Assembly: GCA_004151065.3 (NCBI GenBank) | Contig: NWUY0300124300.1 | Location: forward strand, 1 to 11,415 | Origin: Larix sibirica | Lineage: Eukaryota > Streptophyta > Pinopsida > Pinales > Pinaceae | Direction: 5' to 3' | DNA: 11,415 nt | In this document: positions 1 to 8,233 of the stretch, one piece after another | Numbering within the stretch: position 1 is the first letter of the stretch | Layout of the letters: each line of letters opens with the position of its first letter | The notes under the pieces: generated by a model | Databases searched by the model: none | Seen by the model: only the letters and a program-made list of their open reading frames with translations | Told to the model about the DNA's origin: nothing | Made by a program: the position numbers and the translations under genes

Positions 1-923
1 CTCCCACAATTCCACTCCAATCCATTGAATACATAAAAAGGAGAAACTACTTGAGGGCAGCGGTTTCAGTATGCAGGGATACAGAGGTTCAACAACAAGG
101 TTCATTGATGGAAGGGAAATATGGGTGTGACTGTAGAGTCCAAATTAAGGAAAATAGTAAAAATAATAAACTAAAAGGAGTTGCATTACCATATATCCAA
201 TTTAGTTCTAGATGAAATACAAATACTCTCAAGCAAACCAGCACATAAAAGGGACAGGAAAACATAATGCATACATGAACCAAAGAATTAACTTACAGTC
301 TCCCATTTGTAGCCAGTAGGATGCCCATCGGTAGCCACTCCTTCATAAACTATATGTGGGGAAATCGCTCTCCTCCCAACCAACCCCTTAGTCATAGACT
401 GAGAGCCCCCTAGCTCTCACTCGGAAATACCAGGCCAGCCAACAATTTTCACATCAAAAGAATAGTCACAAACTCCCTTCTCCTCCCCAACCCCCCTGCA
501 AAGACCCTAACCCAAAATAAACCCAGAAGGAAGAATCCCCTTCCCCTTCTCCATCCTCATATTTAAGCTTTTCCAATCTTCCCCAAGGGTGGACACATGT
601 CCACATGCAATATTTTCCCATTCAAAATTCCATAAAAATAGATAAATAGCTCATAATTATATATTTTTATTATTTTCCTTTTTAACCCCTTATTTAACCC
701 AAAACATGATTTATTAAGTTCAATTTTGTCTAATCATATATATATATATTTATTCTTATGAATCCCCTACTCTTGTAATATTATTATTATAACCTACAAA
801 GTCTAATACTATTGAGGAGGGATAGGACCTACTCATGTGGCCATCACAAGTATGTCCCATGCCTTCACTATAACCCTCGCATGCCCCCTATAACTAATGC
901 AATAAGTGACGGAGGGCATTACA
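1..923 (-). mobile_element. Probable Ty3/gypsy long terminal repeat (3' LTR), minus strand, cut by window edge
   Basis: Read on the minus strand, a purine-rich tract is followed directly by TGTAATGCCC, a typical 5' end of a plant gypsy LTR (TG start). Because the polypurine tract lies just outside it, this should be the 3' LTR, with the element's interior at higher coordinates. Inside it, a TTAAATAT-like TATA element on the minus strand (plus-strand 558-567), followed by a GA- and G-rich stretch, fits a U3/R junction. The matching CA end is not found, so the left boundary is unknown and may lie outside the window. No second copy of this LTR is visible in the window. An alternative is a very short 774-923 element with TGTAAT/ATTACA ends, with unrelated sequence to its left. 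The LTR identity is inferred from boundary signals, not from a database match. Confidence 0.5.
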
Positions 924-956
924 TACTCCCCCCCTTCAAGGGACTTCGTCACGAAG
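924..956 (-). other. Polypurine tract and decayed end of gypsy pol frame
   Basis: On the minus strand this reads as a short frame LRDEVP followed by TGA (956 down to 936), then GAAGGGGGGGAGTA, then the LTR start. Plant Ty3/gypsy polyproteins commonly end in a phrase like RDEVPLKGG immediately before the 3' LTR, and the purine run primes plus-strand DNA synthesis during reverse transcription. The G7 run lies at plus-strand 928-934. The frame is closed upstream by stops, so this is a relic. Confidence 0.55.
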
Positions 957-1220
957 TTATTGTTACAAGATTCCTAACTATAACATTTTCACTTCCTCCC
1001 TTACACACCCTCTCCCATATTCATACCATCTGATCAACCTCTGAACACACCCAATACTCTGGATGGTCCCTCTCGTCGTGGCACAAGTCCTCTGTTGAAA
1101 CTAGTATAAGGGTCACCCAGCATGGTGTGACCGCAGCAGGCATCAGAAGTCTCATCATAGATACAAAAACTTGCAAGCATGCTCCTTGCTCTTTTCTAAC
1201 TTTTGGCATCATGATAATGC

Positions 1221-1457
1221 TTAAGGCCTTCCAGTCTTCGTTGGGTTATATACCTCCAAGACCTCATCTAGAGCCACCGGGAATCTGGTCCAGTACATTA
1301 ACCTATGTACACCAGGAATCTCAAAAGGTTGTCCCAACTTCCTCCACAACTCCTTATGGTAAATCAACCCCAGGCATCTAAAGTTCTTCTCTGTATACCT
1401 CCCCTTGTTAAGACACCTCAAGTCGTGGACTTTCGGAAACTGTATAAAGGAAAGGAA
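1221..1457 (-). pseudogene. Unidentified minus-strand reading frame, probable retroelement relic
   Basis: An open stretch of 78 codons plus TAA runs from 1457 down to 1221. It contains protein-like phrases such as YHKELWRKLGQPFEIPG and YWTRFPVALDEVLEVYN, rich in Trp, Tyr and charged residues and not low-complexity. The same frame continues upstream beyond one TAA (1458-1460) for about 28 more codons (SWEPITTRELWVGKPTHL) until a TAG. It lies about 300 bp inside the polypurine tract of the proposed gypsy element and on the same strand, so it may be a decayed 3' part of that element. I do not recognise an integrase, chromodomain or gag motif. No ATG starts the frame. Confidence 0.35.
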
Positions 1458-1599
1458 TTATTGGCAAGGTATTACCAAGTGAGTTGGTTTCCCAACCCAT
1501 AACTCCCTTGTGGTTATGGGTTCCCACGATATCATGGCTTCTAGAATGAACCGGCCTTGAAGGCCCTAGAGTGGCCTTCCTATAACAATTTGCACTCAC

Positions 1600-2240
1600 A
1601 ATTAGTCAATCATTAATCATCATGAAGCAAGTCCATATACATCACCACATTCCTTCATAATCATCTCACATGAACAAGTGCAATGCAATTATTGCATCAA
1701 ATCATGTGATCACCATGAGTATTAATGAATTGCATGCTATCGCATTCCATCATGAAAACATGCATCGTCACCATGAATATGAAGGAACCGCATGCTACTA
1801 CATGCCATCATCACCATGAATATGAAAGAATCACATTTTATTACATGCCATCATGAGAATATAACATCATCTCCATGAATATGAAGGAATTGCATGCTAC
1901 TACATGCCATCATAAGATTGTAACATCGTGAGAACATTGAACTCTATTACCATCATCATTATAACATCATCATCGTACTATTGTCATGAGTAGAAGATAG
2001 CAACGTAATCTCATCATCAAAATAACATGATCATTTTATCATATGCAACATAAATTCATCATGAATATTAAGGTCCATAGGTTATCTTACCCATTTTACA
2101 TCATTGCACATCAACATCATATGTCAACCATAATTTTAATCTTAGGAATACTAATGAATTATACCAAGTGAAAGATCATCACAACATCATCGTCACTATA
2201 TGAACATGTGTCATCATAAGGTACATAAAACCACCTATAC
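1600..2240. repeat. CAT/ATG-rich region with degraded 58/59-bp tandem repeat
   Basis: Four unit starts of the form C(A/T)CCATGA(A/G)TAT are at 1711, 1769, 1812 and 1871, giving spacings of 58, 43 and 59 bp. The shared core is CACCATGAATATGAAGGAA followed by GCATGCTACTACATGCCATC. The 43-bp unit lacks about 15 bp between CATCAT and the next CACCATG. Either side, the region (about 1600-2240) is full of short CATCAT words, so older copies may be present but unalignable by eye. No coding function is seen. The region adjoins the inside of the proposed gypsy element and may be part of its noncoding sequence. Confidence 0.6.
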
Positions 2241-3301
2241 ACCATGGTATCATATCACCCATGTAAACAACAAAGAATCTCATGATGTATATATGACAAC
2301 TAACATTGACATTTTCATGTCCCTAGGCCAAGGACATACTAACCTGTGTTAATATGACTTCATGTACAATGTTATCTCTATAAATTGACAGGTCCATTGA
2401 TGTTGGGAAAAAGGAATGCAAATGGGTATGAGGGATGGCATAATTGCACCAACCAAATAGAATATAGAACCTTCTGATGGAAACAAGATCCATCCTAATC
2501 TTAGATATACAATTTCAAATCCTAAATTGAGTTTATAAGTACATCAATGTATGCCCCATTGAACATACCGAGGGAGTTTCCATTCAAATAATGGTGTTCC
2601 CTTCTAATGTAAAGTCATAAGCATTTTAGCAAGCTCTTGTGTTATAGTTATGTTGGCATATTCACAACCCCTCACAAGGGTGATATTTGAGAGTTCCATG
2701 ATTTTGCAATTGCATATTAAGGAAAGTGGTTCAATACTCCTCCCTTTGAGTAGATAACTAGATGTCCACAACACAATATTTACTATTCTTCATTCTAGGT
2801 GTTTATTTATACTATATGATGCACTCATCCATCTAATTGCACTTGAGATTTTATTTTTGTCTTTATTTTTTATTTTTTTGCATATTTCTATAAATGGTCT
2901 TGGTGTAAGAGACTCAAGGATCACAAGTGGGTCATCCTGTGATAGTAAAAAACCACGATGCTCAAAAATACCAAGTGTGGATAGTTGTGATAATTAGTTT
3001 TTATTTATTTGTTTGTTTTATTTACAGTAAAACATATATCTTTAGTACTGTGGATCTTATTACCATAATATTTATGTGTATGTTCATGTTTAGTTGTGAA
3101 ATCCCACATATATAAATAGATACTCAAGGTATCTTCCTTTAAGTTTTGGTATCTCTTTACATTTGCCAATGATGTGTACTTATGATTAGCTTAGTGAACA
3201 TTTTCATATGATATTTACAATGATTGATGGGTTTTGCATTTCTTAGCTGAGTATGCCAAGCATATTACAAGCCCAACAACTCTAGATAGGATTTCAATTG
3301 A
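2241..3301. other. AT-rich spacer, no gene seen
   Basis: About 1 kb of AT-rich sequence in all frames broken by stops. It includes T-rich runs near 2851-2880. A 62-residue hydrophobic frame at 2927-3115 looks like chance. I see no domain, repeat family or RNA gene here. Confidence 0.5.
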
Positions 3302-3505
3302 TATAATGAACATGGTGAACAGAGACTTATTATTGAAGAAGATGGGCAAATCGCTCTCTTAAGATCAAACCCATTCAAGGCTATCTCAACCCCATCTAAA
3401 CACGAGCCTAAATATCTTAAGGGGGGGGATAAAAATACAATTACTCTCTTAAGATCAAGACCATTCAAGGCTATCTCAACCCCATCTAAACACAAGCCTA
3501 AATAG
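3302..3505 (+). pseudogene. Unidentified open stretch spanning the 90-bp duplication
   Basis: A plus-strand frame of 67 codons is open from just after a TGA (3299-3301) to TAG at 3503-3505. It begins YNEHGEQRLIIEEDGQIALL and then contains the phrase PFKAISTPSKH twice, 30 codons apart, because a 90-bp unit is duplicated in frame. After the first copy it reads PKYLKGGD across a G8 tract. A Lys-Gly-Gly phrase on a purine tract is reminiscent of the end of an LTR-retrotransposon polyprotein, but no LTR start follows convincingly. No ATG opens the frame and I do not recognise the protein. Confidence 0.25.
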
Positions 3506-3533
3506 CTTAAGGGGGGGGATCAAAATACTCTTC
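3354..3533. repeat. 90-bp tandem duplication with two G8 tracts
   Basis: Units at 3354-3443 and 3444-3533 begin CTCTCTTAAGATCAA and each contain CTTAAGGGGGGGGAT near the end. Over the first 85 positions I count five mismatches (about 94% identity), so the duplication is fairly recent. The period is a multiple of three. Confidence 0.9.
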
Positions 3534-3746
3534 ATTCCAGTGGGCAGAGGGACATGAATCACAACATTGTTATTCAACTAACTAAACATTCATTTGTTTA
3601 TCTCTTCCACTTCACTACATTATTGTTTACATACTACTACCCACTTAAAGGAATGGATTCAACTCGAACTATAACTATAACAATTTAGTAAGAATTGTAT
3701 GGACATCTTTTCTCATAATTAGTTAGAGATAGAGTTAGCATAACCC

Positions 3747-3814
3747 AGTAGTTCAATAATGCCTTCAATTAGGTTAACATAGTAATTCAATAATGTCTTT
3801 TGATAGGTTGACGG
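3747..3814. repeat. Degenerate 34-bp tandem repeat
   Basis: Units 3747-3780 and 3781-3814 both start AGTA(G/A)TTCAATAATG and share AGGTT near the end, with about nine differences in 34 positions. A third partial start (AGTAAT) follows at 3815. Confidence 0.5.
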
Positions 3815-4440
3815 AGTAATCTAGCAAGCGATGTCAACGCAGTTAAGAAAGGTTGTATGAAATCCTCAAAAGGAATTGCAAATACAATCTCAAGTCTCAA
3901 TCTAATTTAAAATAGAAATTCTTCTTGAAATCTTACCACTATAAACGAGGTTTATATTATCTCATATTTTCTAGTTGATTTAGTATACTTTACAACTTGG
4001 ACCATCATTATCACTACATGGTATCATTAAATAATTATTGCAATGCTATTATCAGATTAAGCTTAAAGAGTAGCTTCTCCTTGGTGCTATGCTTCTTTTT
4101 CCCTAAGGTCAAAAGTAACTTGAAATGAATATCATCATTAAAAACTCAAAATGGTGCCATGAATCTCAATATATTAAAAATAACAGAATAATTATCGAAA
4201 GCGAATTTAGAGTGTTTGGCTTAGCTTATAAGTATTTAAGATAGCTAAGTATTCTCTATAAACAAATAACCCTACACCCCAATCGCTTGTCCTTAAAAAA
4301 AATGATTGAACCATTAGCAGAGCCATATAATCCAAGCCATATCCCAATTCCAACCCAATAAATACACATTTGATATATTATAGATGAGATATTGTCTTAA
4401 TGTAAAAGAATAGGTTTATGTTATTTTCCTTCAACTCTAT

Positions 4441-4498
4441 AAAAACATATATAATGAAGTCCACTTACTAAAAACATAGATAATGAAGTCCACTTACT
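4441..4498. repeat. 29-bp tandem repeat, two copies
   Basis: AAAAACATATATAATGAAG starts the first unit (4441-4469). The second (4470-4498) differs by one base (TAT to TAG). Both end GTCCACTTACT. Two nearly identical copies point to recent slippage or duplication. Confidence 0.9.
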
Positions 4499-5005
4499 AA
4501 TTGCCATCTATTTAAAATAGTTTAATAATTAAATATATGTGGATAATTGGTTAATAAATAGATATATGAAAATAAATATGATATCGATATAGGAGCCATG
4601 AGCTCCAAGTGAATTAAAATGAAACTGAGCTGTGGGAATATATCGACATAAGAAATCTACTCAGCTGCAAGATATTCATTGTCAATGAATAAATTTTCAA
4701 TTTCGAACCCTAAATGCAGTTTAAATTTCAGTGGGACCACTAGCATTTTGACTTAGGCTGACACGAAAAATTGTACACTCATATCACTTGTTAACAATAT
4801 ATTCATTTTCAGTGGATTTTACATGGAAAGGTGGTGTATAAACAACTGGATGTAGGCGATGTTTATTTCTTTTCTGAATTCATTGCCACAGATGCGAGAC
4901 ACGTATGGATTTGTTGATAGTTGCTTGTTGAAGGCATACAAATGATTGATGAACATGTTTTTATATTAATTGGATTATATATTCTTAATCCTTATCGAAG
5001 CTTAA

Positions 5006-6433
5006 CTTCTCCCAGACAAATTCGAGGAGATGAAGTGGTTGTTTCCATATGTCTTCGAACATATTGATTCGGGCATTAAATATTTGGGTTATGAGCTTAA
5101 ACCCAATTACTATGGGAGGGCGGATTGGGGATGGATGTTGCATAATATTTATCATAGGATCCAGTGTTGGGCAGCTAGTTGGTTGTCTATTGGCGGGATG
5201 TTGACATTATCCCAATCAGTGATTCAAAGTATTCTCATCTTCTGGTTTGGGCTCCGAAAGCTTCCGACATCGACCCTCAATGGTGTGCGGAGCAGACTCT
5301 TTCGTTTCATCTGGGTTGGTAAACCTGAGGTGAGGAAATGGCATTTAAGTTCTTGGCAAATTTTATGCTGGCCCAAGGCCCGTGGAGGGTGGGGTCTTAA
5401 GAATTTGGAACTTTTTAACGAGGCAATGCTGGAAAAAATTTTATGGAGGGCATTGACTGATGATGGTCTCTGGAGTAAGATTATTCACATTAAGTACCTT
5501 AAAACCTACACTACTACCCAATGGTTGCAGAATCACCAGTCTGGTACCACTTAGGCCTCTGTCATATGGACTAGCTTATACAAAACTTTCGGTCTTATTG
5601 GACCTTGGTTAAAATGGAAGATCGGGAAGGGATCTGAGATATTCATAGGAATATACCCTTACATTGGTGACGATGGAGGATATAGGTTTCATGACAACCT
5701 TGTCAAGGAGCTCGAGGATCGAAAGATGGTGGTGTTGTCTCAATTTTATTCGAACCGTAGTGGCATTCCCAGTGAGTGCTGTCTCTCTACAGAAGAAATA
5801 AATCTTTCATTGCATTGGCACCCTACATGGGGAAATTACATTTCCAACCTTGCGTCAGCAAGGATCAAGCTTAACAAAGAGGACGATATCTTGACCTGGG
5901 ACGGTCCCGATTCTAAAGGAATTCTGTCGGTGAAGAATCTTTATAACACTTTGACTAGGAATATGCCTAATCCTCCCACACAGTGATGGTGGCACAAGAG
6001 ACTGTGGAAATGGAACATCCCACACAAACTCGGACTCTTTTTATGGCTATGCTTTCAGAATAAAATTCTCTCCTGGCGCAACATTTAGAAACAGGGCTTT
6101 CATGGACCAGGCAGATGCGTTTTGTGCAGATCAGATGACGAGGACATCCAGCACATTTTTATTCACTGCAGCTTTGTGAAATCGGTTTGGAAGGTAATTC
6201 GGGATAGGATATATGATCCAGATGAATGGAAGGGACCTGAGTTGGAAGATTGCTTATACAAGTGGCTTGGTGTTCATGGGAAAAACAGCACGCTTCCATT
6301 TTTCTTGATAGCAAGTGTTTGGAAAGCTCGCAATGCCAGGATCTTTGAAGACTCACTTCCAACAGTTCAAGACACGGTCTACAACATTTTATACCAATGC
6401 AACGGGTATCCCGAGAGGACGGGGAAATGTTAA
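5006..6433 (+). pseudogene. LINE ORF2 remnant: reverse transcriptase C-terminus and zinc-knuckle region
   Basis: One frame (codon starts 5006, 5009 and so on) runs through this stretch. It starts LLPDKFEEMKWLF, then has IKYLGYEL (5075 on), SIGGMLTLSQSVIQSI, LFRFIWVG and PKARGGWGLKNL, all landmarks of the thumb and connector part of plant LINE reverse transcriptases. IGPWLKWKIGKGSEI and DDGGYRF follow, as in the inter-domain segment of this family. The knuckle is at 6116-6169: CVLC, then HIFIHC, giving Cys-x2-Cys and His-x3-His-Cys, preceded by WKWNIPHKLGLFLW. In-frame stops are at 5552 (TAG), 5984 (TGA), 6086 (TAG) and 6431 (TAA). No frameshift is needed between domains, so decay here is by point mutation. 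The protein cannot be made. Confidence 0.85.
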
Positions 6434-6866
6434 GAGGTTACCCATCCAGTGATGGAGGATGGTGTAATTTATGGGTTCTTCGACGGTGCCTCACAACAAG
6501 GCATATGCGGCGGTGGTATCAAGTTTCACTGCAACAACTCCCATAGTTTTTTGCTCCAGGTGGGATTAGGAGGAGGAGACAGTTTAAAGGAGAAACTTTT
6601 GGCGCTTAGATGCCTGTTGTGGTTTTCACTGAGGAAGGGCTTCAAATCCGTGATCATTTATGGTGATTCGCAGCTGGTAGTGAACTGGTTCAATAGGAAT
6701 TTTGAGATCAGAGCTCTTCTCCTCGAACCCTGGATTTTAGGAGGTGAGATGTCTGCAATATTCTTTTGACCGGATCAGTTGTCAGCACATCTTCCGCGAG
6801 GCAAACACGGTAACAGATCAGCTATCGAAGGCGGGTATTGGCTCTTTGGACGGTTTCTTACACTAA
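6434..6866 (+). pseudogene. LINE ORF2 remnant: RNase H domain, frameshifted
   Basis: RNase H removes RNA from RNA/DNA hybrids during element copying. The frame shared with the upstream domains continues to about 6739: YGFFDGAS (Asp codon 6482), SLKEKLLAL (Glu 6590) and IYGDSQLV (Asp 6665). Then it is lost, and homology resumes one base later at 6741 as EVRCLQYSFDRISCQHIFRE and VTDQLSKAG (Asp 6816), ending at TAA 6864-6866. One extra base near 6739-6741 explains the shift. All four expected acidic catalytic positions survive at the DNA level, but across two frames. With the four upstream stops, the element is inactive. This subfamily differs clearly from the second RNase H at 7492. Confidence 0.85.
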
Positions 6867-7159
6867 AGCGAAATTCTGGAGGAGATCATTGTCGATTAAG
6901 GCAGTATACAGTGTTTCTGAATCATTTGTTGGACCCCTACTTCCTTTCTTAGTGTCTCTCTGTTAAGTATGATCTCAGAGCAAGTATTTATCTGTTCCTT
7001 TTCCTGGTGGTTTTGTTTATTTTGGGTCTGTTTAGCTACTAGCCATTTATCGGTTGATTCAACACTTATGCCAAAACCATGGATATAGTGATAATCTGAT
7101 GTAACCTTGTTTTATTCCTCATAATATCAAGTTTACATATTTTTTTCTCTAGAAAAAAA
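6867..7159 (+). other. 3' UTR of the first LINE
   Basis: Noncoding sequence between the RNase H stop and a short A run. T-rich stretches (CCTTGTTTTATTCC and a T7 just before the end) are usual near the 3' ends of plant LINEs. The end point is taken as the A7 at 7153-7159. An A8 at 7261-7268 is an alternative end. Confidence 0.5.
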
Positions 7160-7484
7160 TTAAACAAGTTGATGTTATAAATATCATAAAGTGTCGGATC
7201 ATAAATGATGTGGACATTGGTAGTATTGTTCAATATTATTGTGAAGGGCGTGCACAAATTAAAAAAAATAGTGGTTGAAGTGCCCAAGCCCTTCCAATCT
7301 CCGGGGTCTGGCTGTAGTGAATAAATCCAAGAAAGGATTTAAATGAATTAACTGCAGTTGCGTTATGATGTTTGCATGTGCAGACAATTTTTTTCTATTT
7401 TTGAATTATATTTCATTTTGATTTAAATGGTTTGAATTCCATGATTCTCAATTAAAGTCTATTTATTATTTTAATGAATTATTA
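7160..7484. other. AT-rich spacer between the two retroelement units
   Basis: No coding signal and no repeat recognised. It contains an A8 run (7261-7268) and ends in the AT-rich stretch that carries the proposed left target-site copy AATTATTA (7477-7484). Confidence 0.5.
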
Positions 7485-7491
7485 CTTGATA

Positions 7492-7896
7492 GGGCTGGCA
7501 GGCGTGGGTGGAGTTATCTTTGACTCCAAGGGGAACAAGCAAAGAGAATACGCCTGGGGCATTGGGAGAAAGACGAATAATGGAGCGGAATGGGTCGCCT
7601 TAATTAAAGGATTGGAACTTGCTAGAGATATGGGAATTGAGGAAATGGTTGTTCTAGGTGATTCATTAATTGTCACAAGAGATGTAAGAAACATTACAAG
7701 GAATCAGAAGAGCCCCTCCTCCAAGATGCACTATCTTCTAAGTTGTATTGCCAAAGAATTTAAAACAATTAATTTTCTTCATGTTTTGAGAGGTCGCAAT
7801 CAACAGACGGATATTATGGATAACAAAGGAGCTGGTTTGAGTTGTGGTGTTCTAGAGAGTGATAATGTTACACTTGAAAACATTTGGATTCCTTAA
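7492..7896 (+). pseudogene. RNase H domain fragment (RVT_3-like), lacking its N-terminus
   Basis: The frame reads GLAGVGGVIFDSKGNK, YAWGIGRKTNNGAEWVAL, MVVLGDSLIV and LHVLRGRNQQTDIMDNKGAG, then ends at TAA 7894-7896. This follows the plant RNase H-like family closely (usual pattern GxxGxGGVIFDxxGN, TNNxAEWxAL, GDSxxV, ADxxANxG). The Glu (codon 7588), middle Asp (7660) and last Asp (7810) are present. The first catalytic Asp, expected in an FDGAS-type motif just upstream, is missing because homology begins at GGG CTG at 7492. An in-frame ATG at 7474 lies in AT-rich flank and is not a native start. No stops interrupt the 405 bp, so this piece is less decayed than the upstream LINE. It is most like the RNase H of a LINE, but an isolated RNase H gene fragment cannot be excluded. 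Confidence 0.8.
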
Positions 7897-7897
7897 C

Positions 7898-8233
7898 CTT
7901 AATTTTCCACCCCCTAGAATAGCTGGTCATTCCTTGGCCTTGGAACCTCCTTGGATCGTAGTTAAAGGAAACCTAAAGGTTGAAGCTAGCACCCTTCCTC
8001 TTATCCTCAAAACAGTGGATCTTTTGAAAGACATTCATACTCTTCAATCTCACTCTCTAGATCTCCTTTGGATCCTCACACACTCCCCTCTTAAATGCTC
8101 CAGGACTGCTCCATGCCCCAACCAGATGGCTCACATGCGTGGTACAGTGGAGAATTGTCAGAATCGAGGCTTGTCTTTAATCACAGGAGGGAATGTATCG
8201 GTCTTCATTCGTGTCTCCATTTGGTGTCTGTAA
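7898..8233 (+). pseudogene. Unidentified frame following the RNase H, possible start of the downstream protein
   Basis: A frame one base off the RNase H frame is open from before 7859 through TAA at 8231-8233. It overlaps the end of the RNase H and lies in the same frame as the coiled-coil region that follows. Phrases include LPLILKTVDLLKDIHTLQ and HSLDLLWILTHSPLKC. I recognise no domain. A second frame is also open at 8095-8304, so which frame was coding between 7900 and 8230 is uncertain. Confidence 0.3.

Larger units (their letters stand above)
3534..4987. other. AT-rich spacer, no gene seen
   Basis: About 1.45 kb without a convincing reading frame on either strand. Apart from the two short tandem repeats listed separately (3747-3814 and 4441-4498), I see no recognisable element. 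The LINE homology begins only at its right end. Confidence 0.5.
4988..7159 (+). mobile_element. 5'-truncated L1-type LINE with RNase H domain
   Basis: This is the 3' part of a plant non-LTR retrotransposon, an element that copies its RNA into DNA at a nicked target site. Seen in order are the reverse transcriptase C-terminal part, a Cys/His knuckle (zf-RVT type), RNase H, a 3' UTR of about 290 bp and an A7 run at 7153-7159. The endonuclease and the reverse transcriptase catalytic core (the YADD region) are absent, the usual result of incomplete reverse transcription. The left edge is approximate: a phrase SKLNFSQTN, similar to the conserved region just before KYLG in such proteins, is readable at 4996-5022 in another frame. 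I find no convincing target-site duplication. The A7 run is short, so the right edge is also uncertain. Confidence 0.8.

Noticed and set aside
89-283. 64-codon minus-strand frame with a hydrophobic stretch
   Set aside because: It has an AT-driven, Phe/Leu-rich composition, lies inside the proposed LTR and contains the splice-donor-flanking sequence. No motif.
812-1033. 73-codon plus-strand frame
   Set aside because: It crosses the LTR/polypurine boundary of a minus-strand element, so it cannot be one native gene.
1127-1381. 84-codon plus-strand frame opposite the minus-strand relic
   Set aside because: The minus-strand reading gives the more protein-like sequence. This is its shadow.
2927-3115. 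62-codon frame with a membrane-like segment
   Set aside because: The hydrophobicity comes from T-rich codons. No start context, homology or conserved motif is evident.
3265-3495. 76-codon minus-strand frame with an internal repeat
   Set aside because: The repeat is the antisense of the 90-bp duplication. Nothing else supports coding on this strand.
7066-7287. 73-codon minus-strand frame
   Set aside because: It has Asn/Ile/Thr-rich AT composition across a LINE 3' end and spacer.
7478-7492. Splice acceptor (TTGATAG before GG) making the RNase H an exon
   Set aside because: The abrupt start is explained at least as well by LINE 5' truncation with a flanking AATTATTA. No polypyrimidine tract precedes the AG.
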